Source: Streptomyces sp. NBC_01276 (lineage in GTDB: Bacteria; Actinomycetota; Actinomycetes; Streptomycetales; Streptomycetaceae). From it: 64,000 nucleotides of DNA. The stretch is from assembly GCF_041435355.1 (NCBI RefSeq), contig NZ_CP108442.1:4278001-4342000 (forward strand), in the 5' to 3' direction. The translations under genes were made by a program, and so were the position numbers. The notes under the pieces are model-generated. The model made no database searches, had not been told where the DNA came from, and saw nothing but the letters and a program-made list of their open reading frames with translations. Shown one piece after another: positions 34,901 to 42,057 of this stretch (its first letter is position 1; each line of letters begins with the position of its first letter).

Positions 34901-35952
34901 TGCTGCGCTGGAACGACGTCCGCATCGCCAACCAGTCCCTCTTCGGCAGCCGCGTCGAACTGCGCCTGGGCGACGCCTCCGACTCGGCCATCGACCGCAA
35001 ACTGTCCGAGACCATCTCCCCGGACACCCCCGGCCGCGTCCTGACCGACGGCAAGCTCTTCGCGCAGACCGCCCTGCCGCGCATCGACTCCCGGACCGGG
35101 ACCACCGACCTGGCCGCCGCCCTGGAGGAGGCCGCCGCCACCGTCCGTGCCACCTGGCACGGCGACATCGCCTCCCCCGTACGGGTCCTGCCCGCCCGGC
35201 TGCCCGCCGACCGGCTCCCGTCGGCCGACGAGGAGCCGTACCGGATCCCCATCGGCGTGGACCAGGACGTCCTCGCGCCCGTCCTGCTCGACCTCTTCGA
35301 GCAGGACCAGCACCTGCTGATCCTCGGCGACAACGAATGCGGCAAGACCAACCTCCTCTCCCTCGTCGCACGCCAGCTCATCGCGCGCTACGGGGAGGAG
35401 GAGCTGGTCTTCGCCGTCTACGACCCCCGGCGCGGGCTGCGCGGAGTCGTCCCCGAGCCCTACCGCGGCGGGTACGCCCACAACGCCAAGATCGCCGGCG
35501 CGCTGTCGGCCGGCATCGCCAAGGAACTCGACAAGCGGCTCCCCGAGGACGGCATCGACCCCGACGCCGACCCGGGCGAGGGCCCCGGCTTCACCGGCCC
35601 CCGCATCGTGGTCCTCGTCGACGACTACGACATCCTCACCACCGCCGGACAGCAGCCGCTCCAGGCATTCGTGCCCTACCTGCCGTCCGCCCAGGACATC
35701 GGGCTGCACTTCGTGATCGCCCGGCGCGTCGCGGGCTCCTCCCGGGCCCTGTACGAACCACTGCTCACCACCCTGCGGGAGTCCGGCACGACCGCGCTCG
35801 TCATGAACGGCGAACGCTCCGAGGGCCAGCTCTTCCCGCAGCTCTACGCGAGCGCGCAGCCTCCGGGCCGCGGCACGCTCGTCCGGCGCGGCCGGCCGCA
35901 CCAGACCGTGCAGACCGCGCTGGCCGCCCCCCTCACCCAGGAAGCACCCTGA
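31942..35952 (+). CDS. eccC: type VII secretion ATPase EccC (fused EccCa/EccCb)
   Basis: The 1336-aa motor has two membrane helices near residues 45-85 and a DUF domain. Three FtsK/SpoIIIE-type ATPase domains follow. The first has Walker A GATGSGKS (Lys497) and Walker B VVIDEFGE (Asp604). The second has GGPQSGKTT (Lys849) with VLLVDGYG, and the third has GDNECGKTN (Lys1135) with VVLVDDYD. The first domain keeps the catalytic acidic pair; the others look regulatory, as in Thermomonospora EccC, where the third binds the substrate signal. All three are in one chain, the streptomycete arrangement. It recruits ESX substrates and drives their export. Confidence 0.92.
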   Translation: MTQQLVHRPARGTMPPAPAEPHTVEAPPNLPEGKIGSPATALLPMAGVMGSVVMMTVVRNSQFAAVGAMVLVVALIGAIAMFWSQRGKAQRTRRSQRERYLEYLEEQREELGAREKRLRDEARRLNPPPEALYDLVRDPARLWERRRADPDFLRPRLGTGEVAVQPLALGSGAGGVLTPPDRFMLNEAGALMARFARASDFPLTVPLDRAGNISVVGDREGVLRVARALLVHTAVLHAPDDVAIALGVPGDRLDADWEWAKWLPHVLDPQEQDGPVAARRIAPSLPQLAEVLAPELRRRASYAAEVRRGLSDRRALALASRLLVVSDEYGDNAVELPRPDTAVGLADMNTTVLHLLAEQVHEPDEVTIRITVDGPHVTVRDLRTPQAPAAEGLCDQLGPATAEGLARMLAPLRLSAESVAEGTPVSGPVDFMGLLGIDDPAALDVARMWAPRGERDFLRVPIGIDDRHGPVLLDLKESSQLGMGPHGLCVGATGSGKSELLRTLVLALVATHSPEDLAMVLVDYKGGATFAPFEKLPHVAGVITNLENQAGLVERVHTSLAGEVKRRQQVLKDAGHVADIGHYAVLRAENPELEPLPHLFVVIDEFGELLTAKPDFIDLFLSIGRIGRSIGVHLLLSSQRIEGGKLKGLDTYLSYRLGLRTFSADESRTVLDTTDAFMLPPLPGFGYLKVDTSTYTRFKAGYVSGRYRGPAGDRDRAAEGPLALPYPAFNTLGASTGSDGPAEEKPTATARETGPSVLGVIVDQLADAAPPVRRIWLPPLPDATPLDAAAGPLCVTDRGLRLGDADRPPLRVPLGVLDDPARQWRGPWELDLKVAGGHTAVTGGPQSGKTTLLRTLALSLALTHTPQEVAVYGLDLAGGGLAALAGLPHVGGIAGRADRERAARTVAEVRGMLAVREELFREHSIDSVDQLRRLRSRGGLPELASTDIVLLVDGYGALREEFSELDDAVTDLLKRGGGYGIHVVAGMLRWNDVRIANQSLFGSRVELRLGDASDSAIDRKLSETISPDTPGRVLTDGKLFAQTALPRIDSRTGTTDLAAALEEAAATVRATWHGDIASPVRVLPARLPADRLPSADEEPYRIPIGVDQDVLAPVLLDLFEQDQHLLILGDNECGKTNLLSLVARQLIARYGEEELVFAVYDPRRGLRGVVPEPYRGGYAHNAKIAGALSAGIAKELDKRLPEDGIDPDADPGEGPGFTGPRIVVLVDDYDILTTAGQQPLQAFVPYLPSAQDIGLHFVIARRVAGSSRALYEPLLTTLRESGTTALVMNGERSEGQLFPQLYASAQPPGRGTLVRRGRPHQTVQTALAAPLTQEAP

Positions 35953-35956
35953 CACC

Positions 35957-37354
35957 GTGACCAAGGACGTCATCGCCCTCACCCCCAAGATGCCCGACAC
36001 CGCCGCGCTGCTCGTGGCCCTCGCGGGCGGCGGCACCGGGCTCGACGCGGCCTCCGCCGCCGACGGGGCCGTGATCCAGCTGCTGGGCGCGGGCGGCCGG
36101 CCCCTGGTCTCGGTCGAAGCACCGGTGCTGGTCCAGGTCCCGGGCGAGACCGAACGGCTCCTCGGCACTCCCGCGCGGGTCCCCGTCTGGTGGACGGAGA
36201 CCCGCGCGTCCACCGCCGTCCCCGAGGCGGCCGACCTCGCCGGGGCCGTCGCCGGGCGGCTCGCCGAGGTCCTCGGCGGCGCCGTCTGGCCCCCGGGCGC
36301 GGGCCGGGTCACCGCCGTCCCCGTGACCTCCGAGGCCTCCGCGGCGCCCGCGCCCGTCGGGGCCCTGCCGACCGTCGACGTGGTCACCGAGTCCACCGCC
36401 GTCGTCCTCGCGGACCGGCCCGTGATCCCGCTGACGGCCTGGCTCTCCGACGTCCTGCGCACCACCGCCGGCTTCGGCGCGGCCCTGCACATCGTCACCC
36501 CCGCCCACTGCCGGCTCAGCCTGCCGCTGCGCACCGTGCTGACGGGCGCACCGAACCGATGGGTGGTCCAGGACCCGGAGTGCGGTTACTACGACGGCCT
36601 CTCCGGGGCGGTGCTGAGCTGGCAGGACGGCACCTTCGCCCCCGCCCGTGACGCCGCGGGCGAGCCCCGGGCAGCCGCCGCCTTCCTCCGGGCCGACGGG
36701 GCGGAAGCGGGCGAACACCGGCTGACGGTGCAGTTCCGCACCGAGCACCCGGCCGAGGGGGAGCTGCTGCTCGGCCGCTCCGTGGAGGCCGCCTGGCGCG
36801 CCCTGACCGGGGGTCCGCCCGCCGGCTGGGGCACCGCCGAGCCGGTGAACCTGCCCTGGTCGCCCCGGCAGCTGACCGACCTCGCGCGCAGCCGGGCGCC
36901 GGAGCCGACCCTGCTCACGGTCGTGGGCGCGGGCGCGCTGGCCGTCGTACGGGTGACCCGCACGGCGGCCGGGGTCGAGGAGGACGTCACCCTGACCCTG
37001 GGGTACGGCCCCGCCGACCCGGCGCCGCTCGACGCCCTCGCCGGCCTGGCGGGGACGGTGGCCGACGGGCACGGCCTGGTCAGCATGCTCGCCTCCGTCG
37101 GGCCGGGCCGCCGGGACCTGAGCGTGACCCCGCGCTTCGGCCGGCCCCCGCTGCCGGTGTCGTTCACCCTGGGCGGGGCGGGCGTCGCCGAGGTCACCCT
37201 GACCCACGCCCGGCGCCCGCCGCTGGCCCTGCGCCCGTCCACGATCGGCCCCGCCCGCCGTCCGGGCCTGTACTACCCCCTGGGCGACGGCACCGACCCG
37301 GCGGCCTGGGACACCCTGTCCACCCTCATGGCCCACCTGGGCACCACGGTCTGA
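35957..37354 (+). CDS. DUF6177 family T7SS-associated protein
   Basis: The 465-aa soluble protein follows eccC after four bases. It fits the DUF6177 family found as the last gene of streptomycete T7SS units. Features are VVTESTAVVLADRPVIPLTAWLSDVLRTT near residue 150, with ADRPVIPLTAWL its most recognisable piece, a DPECGYYDG turn, and a C-terminal TIGPARRPGLYYPLGDG. No catalytic motif is evident. A structural or accessory role in the secretion complex is plausible because of its fixed position. GTG 35957 is the start. Confidence 0.75.
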   Translation: MTKDVIALTPKMPDTAALLVALAGGGTGLDAASAADGAVIQLLGAGGRPLVSVEAPVLVQVPGETERLLGTPARVPVWWTETRASTAVPEAADLAGAVAGRLAEVLGGAVWPPGAGRVTAVPVTSEASAAPAPVGALPTVDVVTESTAVVLADRPVIPLTAWLSDVLRTTAGFGAALHIVTPAHCRLSLPLRTVLTGAPNRWVVQDPECGYYDGLSGAVLSWQDGTFAPARDAAGEPRAAAAFLRADGAEAGEHRLTVQFRTEHPAEGELLLGRSVEAAWRALTGGPPAGWGTAEPVNLPWSPRQLTDLARSRAPEPTLLTVVGAGALAVVRVTRTAAGVEEDVTLTLGYGPADPAPLDALAGLAGTVADGHGLVSMLASVGPGRRDLSVTPRFGRPPLPVSFTLGGAGVAEVTLTHARRPPLALRPSTIGPARRPGLYYPLGDGTDPAAWDTLSTLMAHLGTTV

Positions 37355-37379
37355 AGGCCGCCCCGCGCGGGGCGGCCTT
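37354..37379. terminator. bidirectional terminator between the ESX unit and the two-component pair
   Basis: A perfect 26-base palindrome (13 bases AAGGCCGCCCCGC and complement) begins at the last base of the DUF6177 stop. It ends in CTT on the plus strand and in CTT on the minus strand, so it can act both ways between convergent units. Confidence 0.75.
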
Positions 37380-37415
37380 CGCGCGGGGCGGCCACCGGAC
37401 CGGGAGGCGCCGGAG

Positions 37416-38084
37416 CTACAGGCCGCCCGCGCGGACCAGGCCCGTCTCGTAGGCCAGGACCACGACCTGGACCCGGTCGCGCAGGCCCAGCTTCGTCAGG
37501 ATGCGGCCCACGTGGGTCTTCACGGTGGCCTCCGAGAGGACCAGCCGCCCCGCGATCTCGCCGTTCGACAGGCCCTGGGCCACCAGCAGCATGACCTCGC
37601 GCTCGCGGTCCGTCAGCCGGTCGATCTCCTTGTTCCGCGGCTCCTGCGTCGTCGTCGGCAGCATCGGCGCGAACCGGTCCAGCAGCCGGCGGGTGGTGGA
37701 CGGGGCCACCACCGCGTCCCCGCTGTGCACGGAGCGGATCGCCGCCAGCAGCTCCGCCGGCGGGACGTCCTTCAGCATGAAGCCGCTCGCCCCCGCCTTG
37801 AGCCCCGAGAACGCGTACTCGTCCAGGTCGAAGGTGGTCAGGATGATCACCTTCGGGTGTTCCTCCGGCTCACAGATCCGCCGCGTCGCCTCGACCCCGT
37901 CGAGCCGCGGCATGCGCACGTCCATCAGCACCACGTCCACCTTCGTGGCCCGCAGCACCTCCAGCGCCTCCAGGCCGTCACCCGCCTCGGCGACGACCTC
38001 CATGTCCGGCTGGGCGGCGAGCACCATCCGGAAACCCGTGCGCAGCAGCACCTGGTCGTCGACGAGCATCACGCGAATGGACAT
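37416..38084 (-). CDS. NarL-family response regulator
   Basis: The 222-aa protein has a receiver domain with the phosphorylation site Asp55 (VLMDVRMPRLDG), the acidic pair DD at 9-10, Thr in ILTTFD and the Lys in FMLKDV. A LuxR-type helix-turn-helix (residues ~153-210: LTDREREVMLLVAQGLSNGEIAGRL, read around LSNGEIAGRLVLSEATVK) follows. It is the partner of the adjacent histidine kinase, whose stop lies 17 bases upstream. Target genes and signal are unknown. Confidence 0.93.
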   Translation of the reverse strand: MSIRVMLVDDQVLLRTGFRMVLAAQPDMEVVAEAGDGLEALEVLRATKVDVVLMDVRMPRLDGVEATRRICEPEEHPKVIILTTFDLDEYAFSGLKAGASGFMLKDVPPAELLAAIRSVHSGDAVVAPSTTRRLLDRFAPMLPTTTQEPRNKEIDRLTDREREVMLLVAQGLSNGEIAGRLVLSEATVKTHVGRILTKLGLRDRVQVVVLAYETGLVRAGGL

Positions 38085-38101
38085 CAGTTACCTCGACCTC
38101 G

Positions 38102-39313
38102 TCATCTCTTCTTGAGCGGGAGCAGCGCGCTGATGCGGAAGCCTCCGCCCGGCCGCGGGCCCGCGTCCAGGGTTCCCCCGACCATACCGATGCGTTCCCG
38201 CATGCCGATCAGGCCGTGCCCGGCGCCGTCGGCGCCGCCGTCCTCGTACAGTTCGTGCGTCGCGCCCCGCCCGTCGTCCTCGACCAGCAGGCCGAGCCCG
38301 TCGTCGAAGTAGACCAGCCGTACGCTCGCCCGTGCCTCCGGTCCGCCGTGCTTGCGCGTGTTCGTCAGCGCCTCCTGGACGATCCGGTACGCGGTCAGCT
38401 CCACGCCGCTGGGCAGCCTGCGCGGCGTGCCCTCGACCTCGAAGTCCACCGTCAGTCCGGCCGCCCGCACCTGCTCGACCAGCACTTCGATCTGCTCGAC
38501 GTCCGGCTGCGGCACGTAGTCCTCGGACTCCTGCGGCTCGCCGGTGCGCAGCACGCCCAGCAGCCGCCGCATCTCGGCGAGCGCCTGACGGCCGGTCCCC
38601 GAGATGGTCTGGAGGGCCTCCTTGGCCTGCTCCGGCGCCGCGTCCATGACGTACGCGGCCCCGTCGGCCTGGACGACCATCACCGACACGTTGTGCGCGA
38701 CGACGTCGTGCAGCTCGCGGGCGATCCGGGCGCGCTCGGCGGCCACCGCCACCTTGGCCTGGGCCTCGCGCTCCTTCTCCAGGCGCTGGTTCCGCTCGAC
38801 GAGCTGCGCGTAGTAGGCGCGGCGGGTGCGCAGCGAGTCGCCCAGCACCCAGGCGAGGGCGAAGGGGACCATCATGAACAGGGTGAACAGGATGGCCTCG
38901 GCGCCGCTGGGGCCCTTGTCCACGCCGAAGCGCGCGAAGTAGAGCGGGGAGGCGAGCAGTCCCATGCCCAGCGCGGTGCGCGAGATCCAGCGCGGGACGT
39001 CACCGGCGGCCACGGTGTAGAGGACCACCAGCATCGCGAAGTCGAAGAGGTTCGCCGTCGGGCCCAGCACCAGCTGCCACACGCCCGCCCCGACCGTCAG
39101 CCAGAACATCGCCACGGTCCACTTGCGGCGCAGCGCGACGGCGGTGCACAGCGCGATGACGCACGGCACGGCCAGCAGCCGGTGCAGGGTGCTCGTGCCG
39201 GCCACCCCGGAGTCGTCCGCGACGATCAGCATCGACAGCCCGAAGAGGAGGACGGCCCAGAAGCTGTCGACGCTCGTCGGGTGTCGGCGGATGAAGTCGT
39301 AGAGGCGCTGCAC
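38102..39313 (-). CDS. sensor histidine kinase of the NarL/DesK class
   Basis: The 403-aa kinase has five or six membrane helices (residues ~18-160). A HisKA_3 dimerisation domain with phospho-acceptor His202 (ARELHDVVAHNVS) and an HATPase_c domain follow. The latter has RIVQEALTNTRKHG as N-box and the glycine-rich GLIGMRERIGMVGG. The start is GTG 39313. The short membrane sensor without a large outer domain suggests sensing inside or at the membrane. It is transcribed divergently from the methyltransferase gene. Confidence 0.92.
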   Translation of the reverse strand: MQRLYDFIRRHPTSVDSFWAVLLFGLSMLIVADDSGVAGTSTLHRLLAVPCVIALCTAVALRRKWTVAMFWLTVGAGVWQLVLGPTANLFDFAMLVVLYTVAAGDVPRWISRTALGMGLLASPLYFARFGVDKGPSGAEAILFTLFMMVPFALAWVLGDSLRTRRAYYAQLVERNQRLEKEREAQAKVAVAAERARIARELHDVVAHNVSVMVVQADGAAYVMDAAPEQAKEALQTISGTGRQALAEMRRLLGVLRTGEPQESEDYVPQPDVEQIEVLVEQVRAAGLTVDFEVEGTPRRLPSGVELTAYRIVQEALTNTRKHGGPEARASVRLVYFDDGLGLLVEDDGRGATHELYEDGGADGAGHGLIGMRERIGMVGGTLDAGPRPGGGFRISALLPLKKR

Positions 39314-39390
39314 GTAACCCAGAGTAGGGAAAGGAGATAGGTGCTGGAGTCAACCACAGGTGCGATCCCTGTGACGGGGGCGTACTCCCC

Positions 39391-39413
39391 AAGGTGGAGG
39401 GTGACCTTACCCT
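39391..39413. promoter_or_regulatory. nested inverted repeats in the kinase-methyltransferase promoter region
   Basis: AAGGT at 39391-39395 pairs with ACCTT at 39404-39408, and AGGGT at 39398-39402 pairs with ACCCT at 39409-39413. These two interlocked repeats lie just ahead of ATG 39421. The TTACCCT element would also fit a -10 box for a leaderless transcript. Possible operator; binding factor unknown. Confidence 0.35.
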
Positions 39414-39420
39414 TTGTGGG

Positions 39421-40410
39421 ATGAGCGCTCAGGGCGGAGTCAGGGGACCGGTCCGGTGGCGGGCCGCCATGGAGGCCGCGCTGTACGGTCCGGGCGGGTT
39501 CTACGTGCGTCCCGGCGGTCCCGGGCCCGCGGGGCACTTCCGCACCTCCGTGCACGCCTCGCCGCTCTACGCGGGGGCCGTGGCCCGGTTGCTGCGCACG
39601 GTGGACGGGGAGCTCGGGCATCCGGAGCGGCTCGACCTGGTCGACGTCGGCGCGGGGCGCGGCGAGCTGCTGACCGGGGTGCTGGCCGCGCTGCCGCCCG
39701 AGGTGGCCGGGCGGGTGCGGCCGTACGCGGTGGAGCGCGCGGCGCGGCCGCAGGGGCTCGACCCGCGGATCCGCTGGGTGGCGGAGCCCCCCGAAGGGAC
39801 GACGGGCCTGCTGTTCGCCAACGAGTGGCTGGACAACGTCCCCCTCGACGTCGTGGAGGACGGCCGCTACGTCCTGGTCGGCCCGGACGGTACGGAGACC
39901 CCCGGCGGCCCCCTCGACGCGGCGGACCGGGCCTGGCTGGAGCGGTGGTGGCCCGGCGCGGCGGCGGGCGACGAGGGCCGGGCCGAGATCGGCCGGGGCC
40001 GCGACGAGGCCTGGGCGGCGGCCGTCGCCACCCTGGAGCGGGGCCTGGCGGTGGCGGTGGACTACGCCCACACCCGCGCGGCCCGGCCCCCGTTCGGCAC
40101 CCTGACCGGGTTCCGGGAGGGCCGGGAGGTACCGCCGGTCCCGGACGGCGGCTGCGACGTCACCGCGCACGTGGCGCTCGACGCCTGCGCGGGGCCGGGG
40201 GCCGCCCTGCTCACCCAGCGGGAGGCCCTGACCGCCCTCGGCGTCCCGTGCGGCCGCCCGCCGCTGGCCCTGGCCTCCACCGACCCGGCGGCGTACGTCC
40301 GGGCCCTGTCGGCGGCGGGCGAGGCGGCGGAGCTCACGGCCCGCGGCGGCCTGGGCGACTTCGGCTGGCTGGTGCAGCCGGTCGGGATCCCGGCGTGGCC
40401 GCCGGTGTAG
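39421..40410 (+). CDS. SAM-dependent methyltransferase, MidA/NDUFAF7-like
   Basis: The 329-aa class I methyltransferase shows the SAM-binding glycine motif [14 protein letters not shown] near residue 75. The family stretch [18 protein letters not shown], with the ANEWLDxxP block, is where DUF185/MidA proteins carry their active region. In mitochondria the homologue methylates an Arg of the complex I 49-kDa (NuoD) subunit; bacterial substrates are not established. Interestingly, an orphan NuoD homologue is encoded 18 kb away. ATG 39421 has no upstream ribosome-binding site. Confidence 0.82.
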   Translation: MSAQGGVRGPVRWRAAMEAALYGPGGFYVRPGGPGPAGHFRTSVHASPLYAGAVARLLRTVDGELGHPERLDLVDVGAGRGELLTGVLAALPPEVAGRVRPYAVERAARPQGLDPRIRWVAEPPEGTTGLLFANEWLDNVPLDVVEDGRYVLVGPDGTETPGGPLDAADRAWLERWWPGAAAGDEGRAEIGRGRDEAWAAAVATLERGLAVAVDYAHTRAARPPFGTLTGFREGREVPPVPDGGCDVTAHVALDACAGPGAALLTQREALTALGVPCGRPPLALASTDPAAYVRALSAAGEAAELTARGGLGDFGWLVQPVGIPAWPPV

Positions 40411-40431
40411 CCGCCGCCCGCGTCGAGCGGG

Positions 40432-41529
40432 TCAGAGCCGCTTCACGCTGCGCAGGGTGGTCGCGTAGTAGCCGCTGCCGTCGAGGCGCGAGGCGCCGCC
40501 CTTGTCGCCGATGGTGGGGCCGTTGGCCTCTTCGCGGCTGGAGATGAAGATGTTGTGGCCGTCGGAGTCGGTGCCCAGGTAGATGCCCGTGTGGTCGAGG
40601 CGGTCCTTGGTGCGGGCGTCGAGCTTGAAGAACAGCAGGTCGCCCGGCTGGATCACGTCGATCGACGTGGGCCGGTGCTCCGGGCCGGTCCCCTTGAGCG
40701 GGATGACGTCCGCGCCCAGCGCGGAGCGGGCGATGCCGTTCGCGGTGCGCGGCAGGCCGGCGCCGGGGGTGTCGTCGGGCATCAGGGGGTAGCGGGCCCG
40801 GTAGCCGAAGACGGTGCGGACGAAGCCCGAGCAGTCGATCGCCCGGTAGCGGGCGGGCTGCGGCTGCTTGGTGACGCCGTTGCGGAAGGTGTACGGCTTG
40901 CCGAGGTAGTCGTAGAAGTCGGACTGCTCCAGGCGCAGGTCGTTGCCCTCGGAACCGGTGGGGTTGAGCGGCCCGAAGGAGGCGTCGCCGGCGAAGGAGG
41001 TGCCCTGGGCGTCCTTCTTCACCGGGGCCTTGTCGACGTACTGGAAGGCCGTCGCGAAGATGTCGTCCTCGCTGCTCCCGTAGTACTTCTTGAACCAGTC
41101 CTTGAACCACTGCTGGTTCTCGGCGCCCTGCTTCCACACCTCGGGCAACAGCCGGACCCAGTTCTCGGTGACGACCCGGGAGGCGGTGTTGGCGGGCTCG
41201 CTGAAGGTGCGGCTGGGGCCGGTGAGGGTGGCGGTGCGGGCGCCGTCGGTGAAGGTGGCGAGGACCTGCCCGCTGCCGTCGCGCAGCACCGACCGGGCGG
41301 GGCTCTGGAGGCGTTCCCACTTCTGGGTCCCGTTCGTGCCCGCCGTGGTGCCGCCCGCGCCGTTGCGGTCGGCGACGACGTGCACGGCGGGGGTCTTGGC
41401 CTGCTCCTCGGTGCGCAGCGCGTAGGTGAAGTAGGCACTGCCGGCCAGCAGCGCGAGCACGGTGACCGCGTGCAGTGCGGGGCGGGTGCCGCGGCTCTTC
41501 TTTTTCTTCTTCTTCGACGGGGCGGTCAT
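40432..41529 (-). CDS. NlpC/P60-type hydrolase of the poly-gamma-glutamate operon
   Basis: The 365-aa protein has a basic N-terminus with six lysines, one membrane anchor (residues ~18-38) and an outer domain. The NlpC/P60 catalytic segment is RYRAIDCSGFVRTVFGY, with Cys as nucleophile. The His is in RLDHTGIYLGT, with a following polar residue as third member. Such domains cleave gamma-glutamyl bonds, in peptidoglycan stems or in poly-gamma-glutamate. Placed 45 bases after pgsC, it is best explained as the PGA depolymerase/transferase of the operon, like PgsS/CapD-type functions in bacilli. That link is inference. Confidence 0.82.
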   Translation of the reverse strand: MTAPSKKKKKKSRGTRPALHAVTVLALLAGSAYFTYALRTEEQAKTPAVHVVADRNGAGGTTAGTNGTQKWERLQSPARSVLRDGSGQVLATFTDGARTATLTGPSRTFSEPANTASRVVTENWVRLLPEVWKQGAENQQWFKDWFKKYYGSSEDDIFATAFQYVDKAPVKKDAQGTSFAGDASFGPLNPTGSEGNDLRLEQSDFYDYLGKPYTFRNGVTKQPQPARYRAIDCSGFVRTVFGYRARYPLMPDDTPGAGLPRTANGIARSALGADVIPLKGTGPEHRPTSIDVIQPGDLLFFKLDARTKDRLDHTGIYLGTDSDGHNIFISSREEANGPTIGDKGGASRLDGSGYYATTLRSVKRL

Positions 41530-41574
41530 GCGGGAGGCTCCGGGGCGGTGGGTGAGGGGTGGTGTGGCGGGGCG

Positions 41575-42057
41575 TCAGGCGCCGGGCATGACGCCGAGCA
41601 GGATCCCGGCGGTCAGGACGACGTACGTCATGAGCGTGGCGCTGCCGGTGGCGAGCAGGGTGGCGCCCTTGGGCTGGCGGACCAGCTGGTAGGCGATCAG
41701 GCCCGGGACGATGAAGCCGAGGGTCTGGTTCGCGTACAGGAGCGGGAACTCCATCTGGAGCACGATCACCACGGTGGCCTGGAGCAGGACGCCGATGAGG
41801 ACGACGGCGGCGAAGAGGCGCTTGCCGTAGAGGATGACGAACTTCTGCGTGAGCAGGGTCAGGACGTAGGTCATCACGGTGATGCCGACCACGAGGGCGG
41901 CGCGCTGGAGGTCCTCGATGAGGGTGAGCGCGAGCCAGCCCGGGGTGATCATGCCGCCGGGGGAGAGGTTGGTCGTGAGGTAGCAGAGCAGGGAGAACAG
42001 CAGGCCCAGGGCGATGCCGATCGCGGCGATCTCGGGGGTGAGGACGGCGGGGATCAA
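41575..42057 (-). CDS. pgsC: poly-gamma-glutamate synthesis protein PgsC/CapC
   Basis: The 160-aa membrane protein has about five helices. It carries the family pattern TTNLSPGGMITPGWLAL near residue 28, with GGMITPG the hallmark, and a QTLGFIVPGLIAYQLVRQ stretch near the C-terminus. In Bacillus it forms the synthase with PgsB and the exporter with PgsA. Length 149-160 aa is normal. Its start overlaps the pgsB stop by four bases (42054-42057). It lies between pgsB and the NlpC/P60 hydrolase gene. Confidence 0.9.
   Translation of the reverse strand: MIPAVLTPEIAAIGIALGLLFSLLCYLTTNLSPGGMITPGWLALTLIEDLQRAALVVGITVMTYVLTLLTQKFVILYGKRLFAAVVLIGVLLQATVVIVLQMEFPLLYANQTLGFIVPGLIAYQLVRQPKGATLLATGSATLMTYVVLTAGILLGVMPGA

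Noticed and set aside
31531..36534. Very long open frame on the minus strand (1667 codons) opposite eccC and its neighbours
   Set aside because: It is the antisense shadow of high-GC coding sequence. It shows low-complexity Gly/Ala/Val/Asp composition, while the plus strand encodes clear MinD-like, EccC and DUF6177 proteins.
22920..37354. Possibility that the ESX island is an integrative element with attachment sites
   Set aside because: No integrase, relaxase, tRNA end or flanking direct repeat was seen; it reads as a chromosomal locus with a locally acquired toxin tip.
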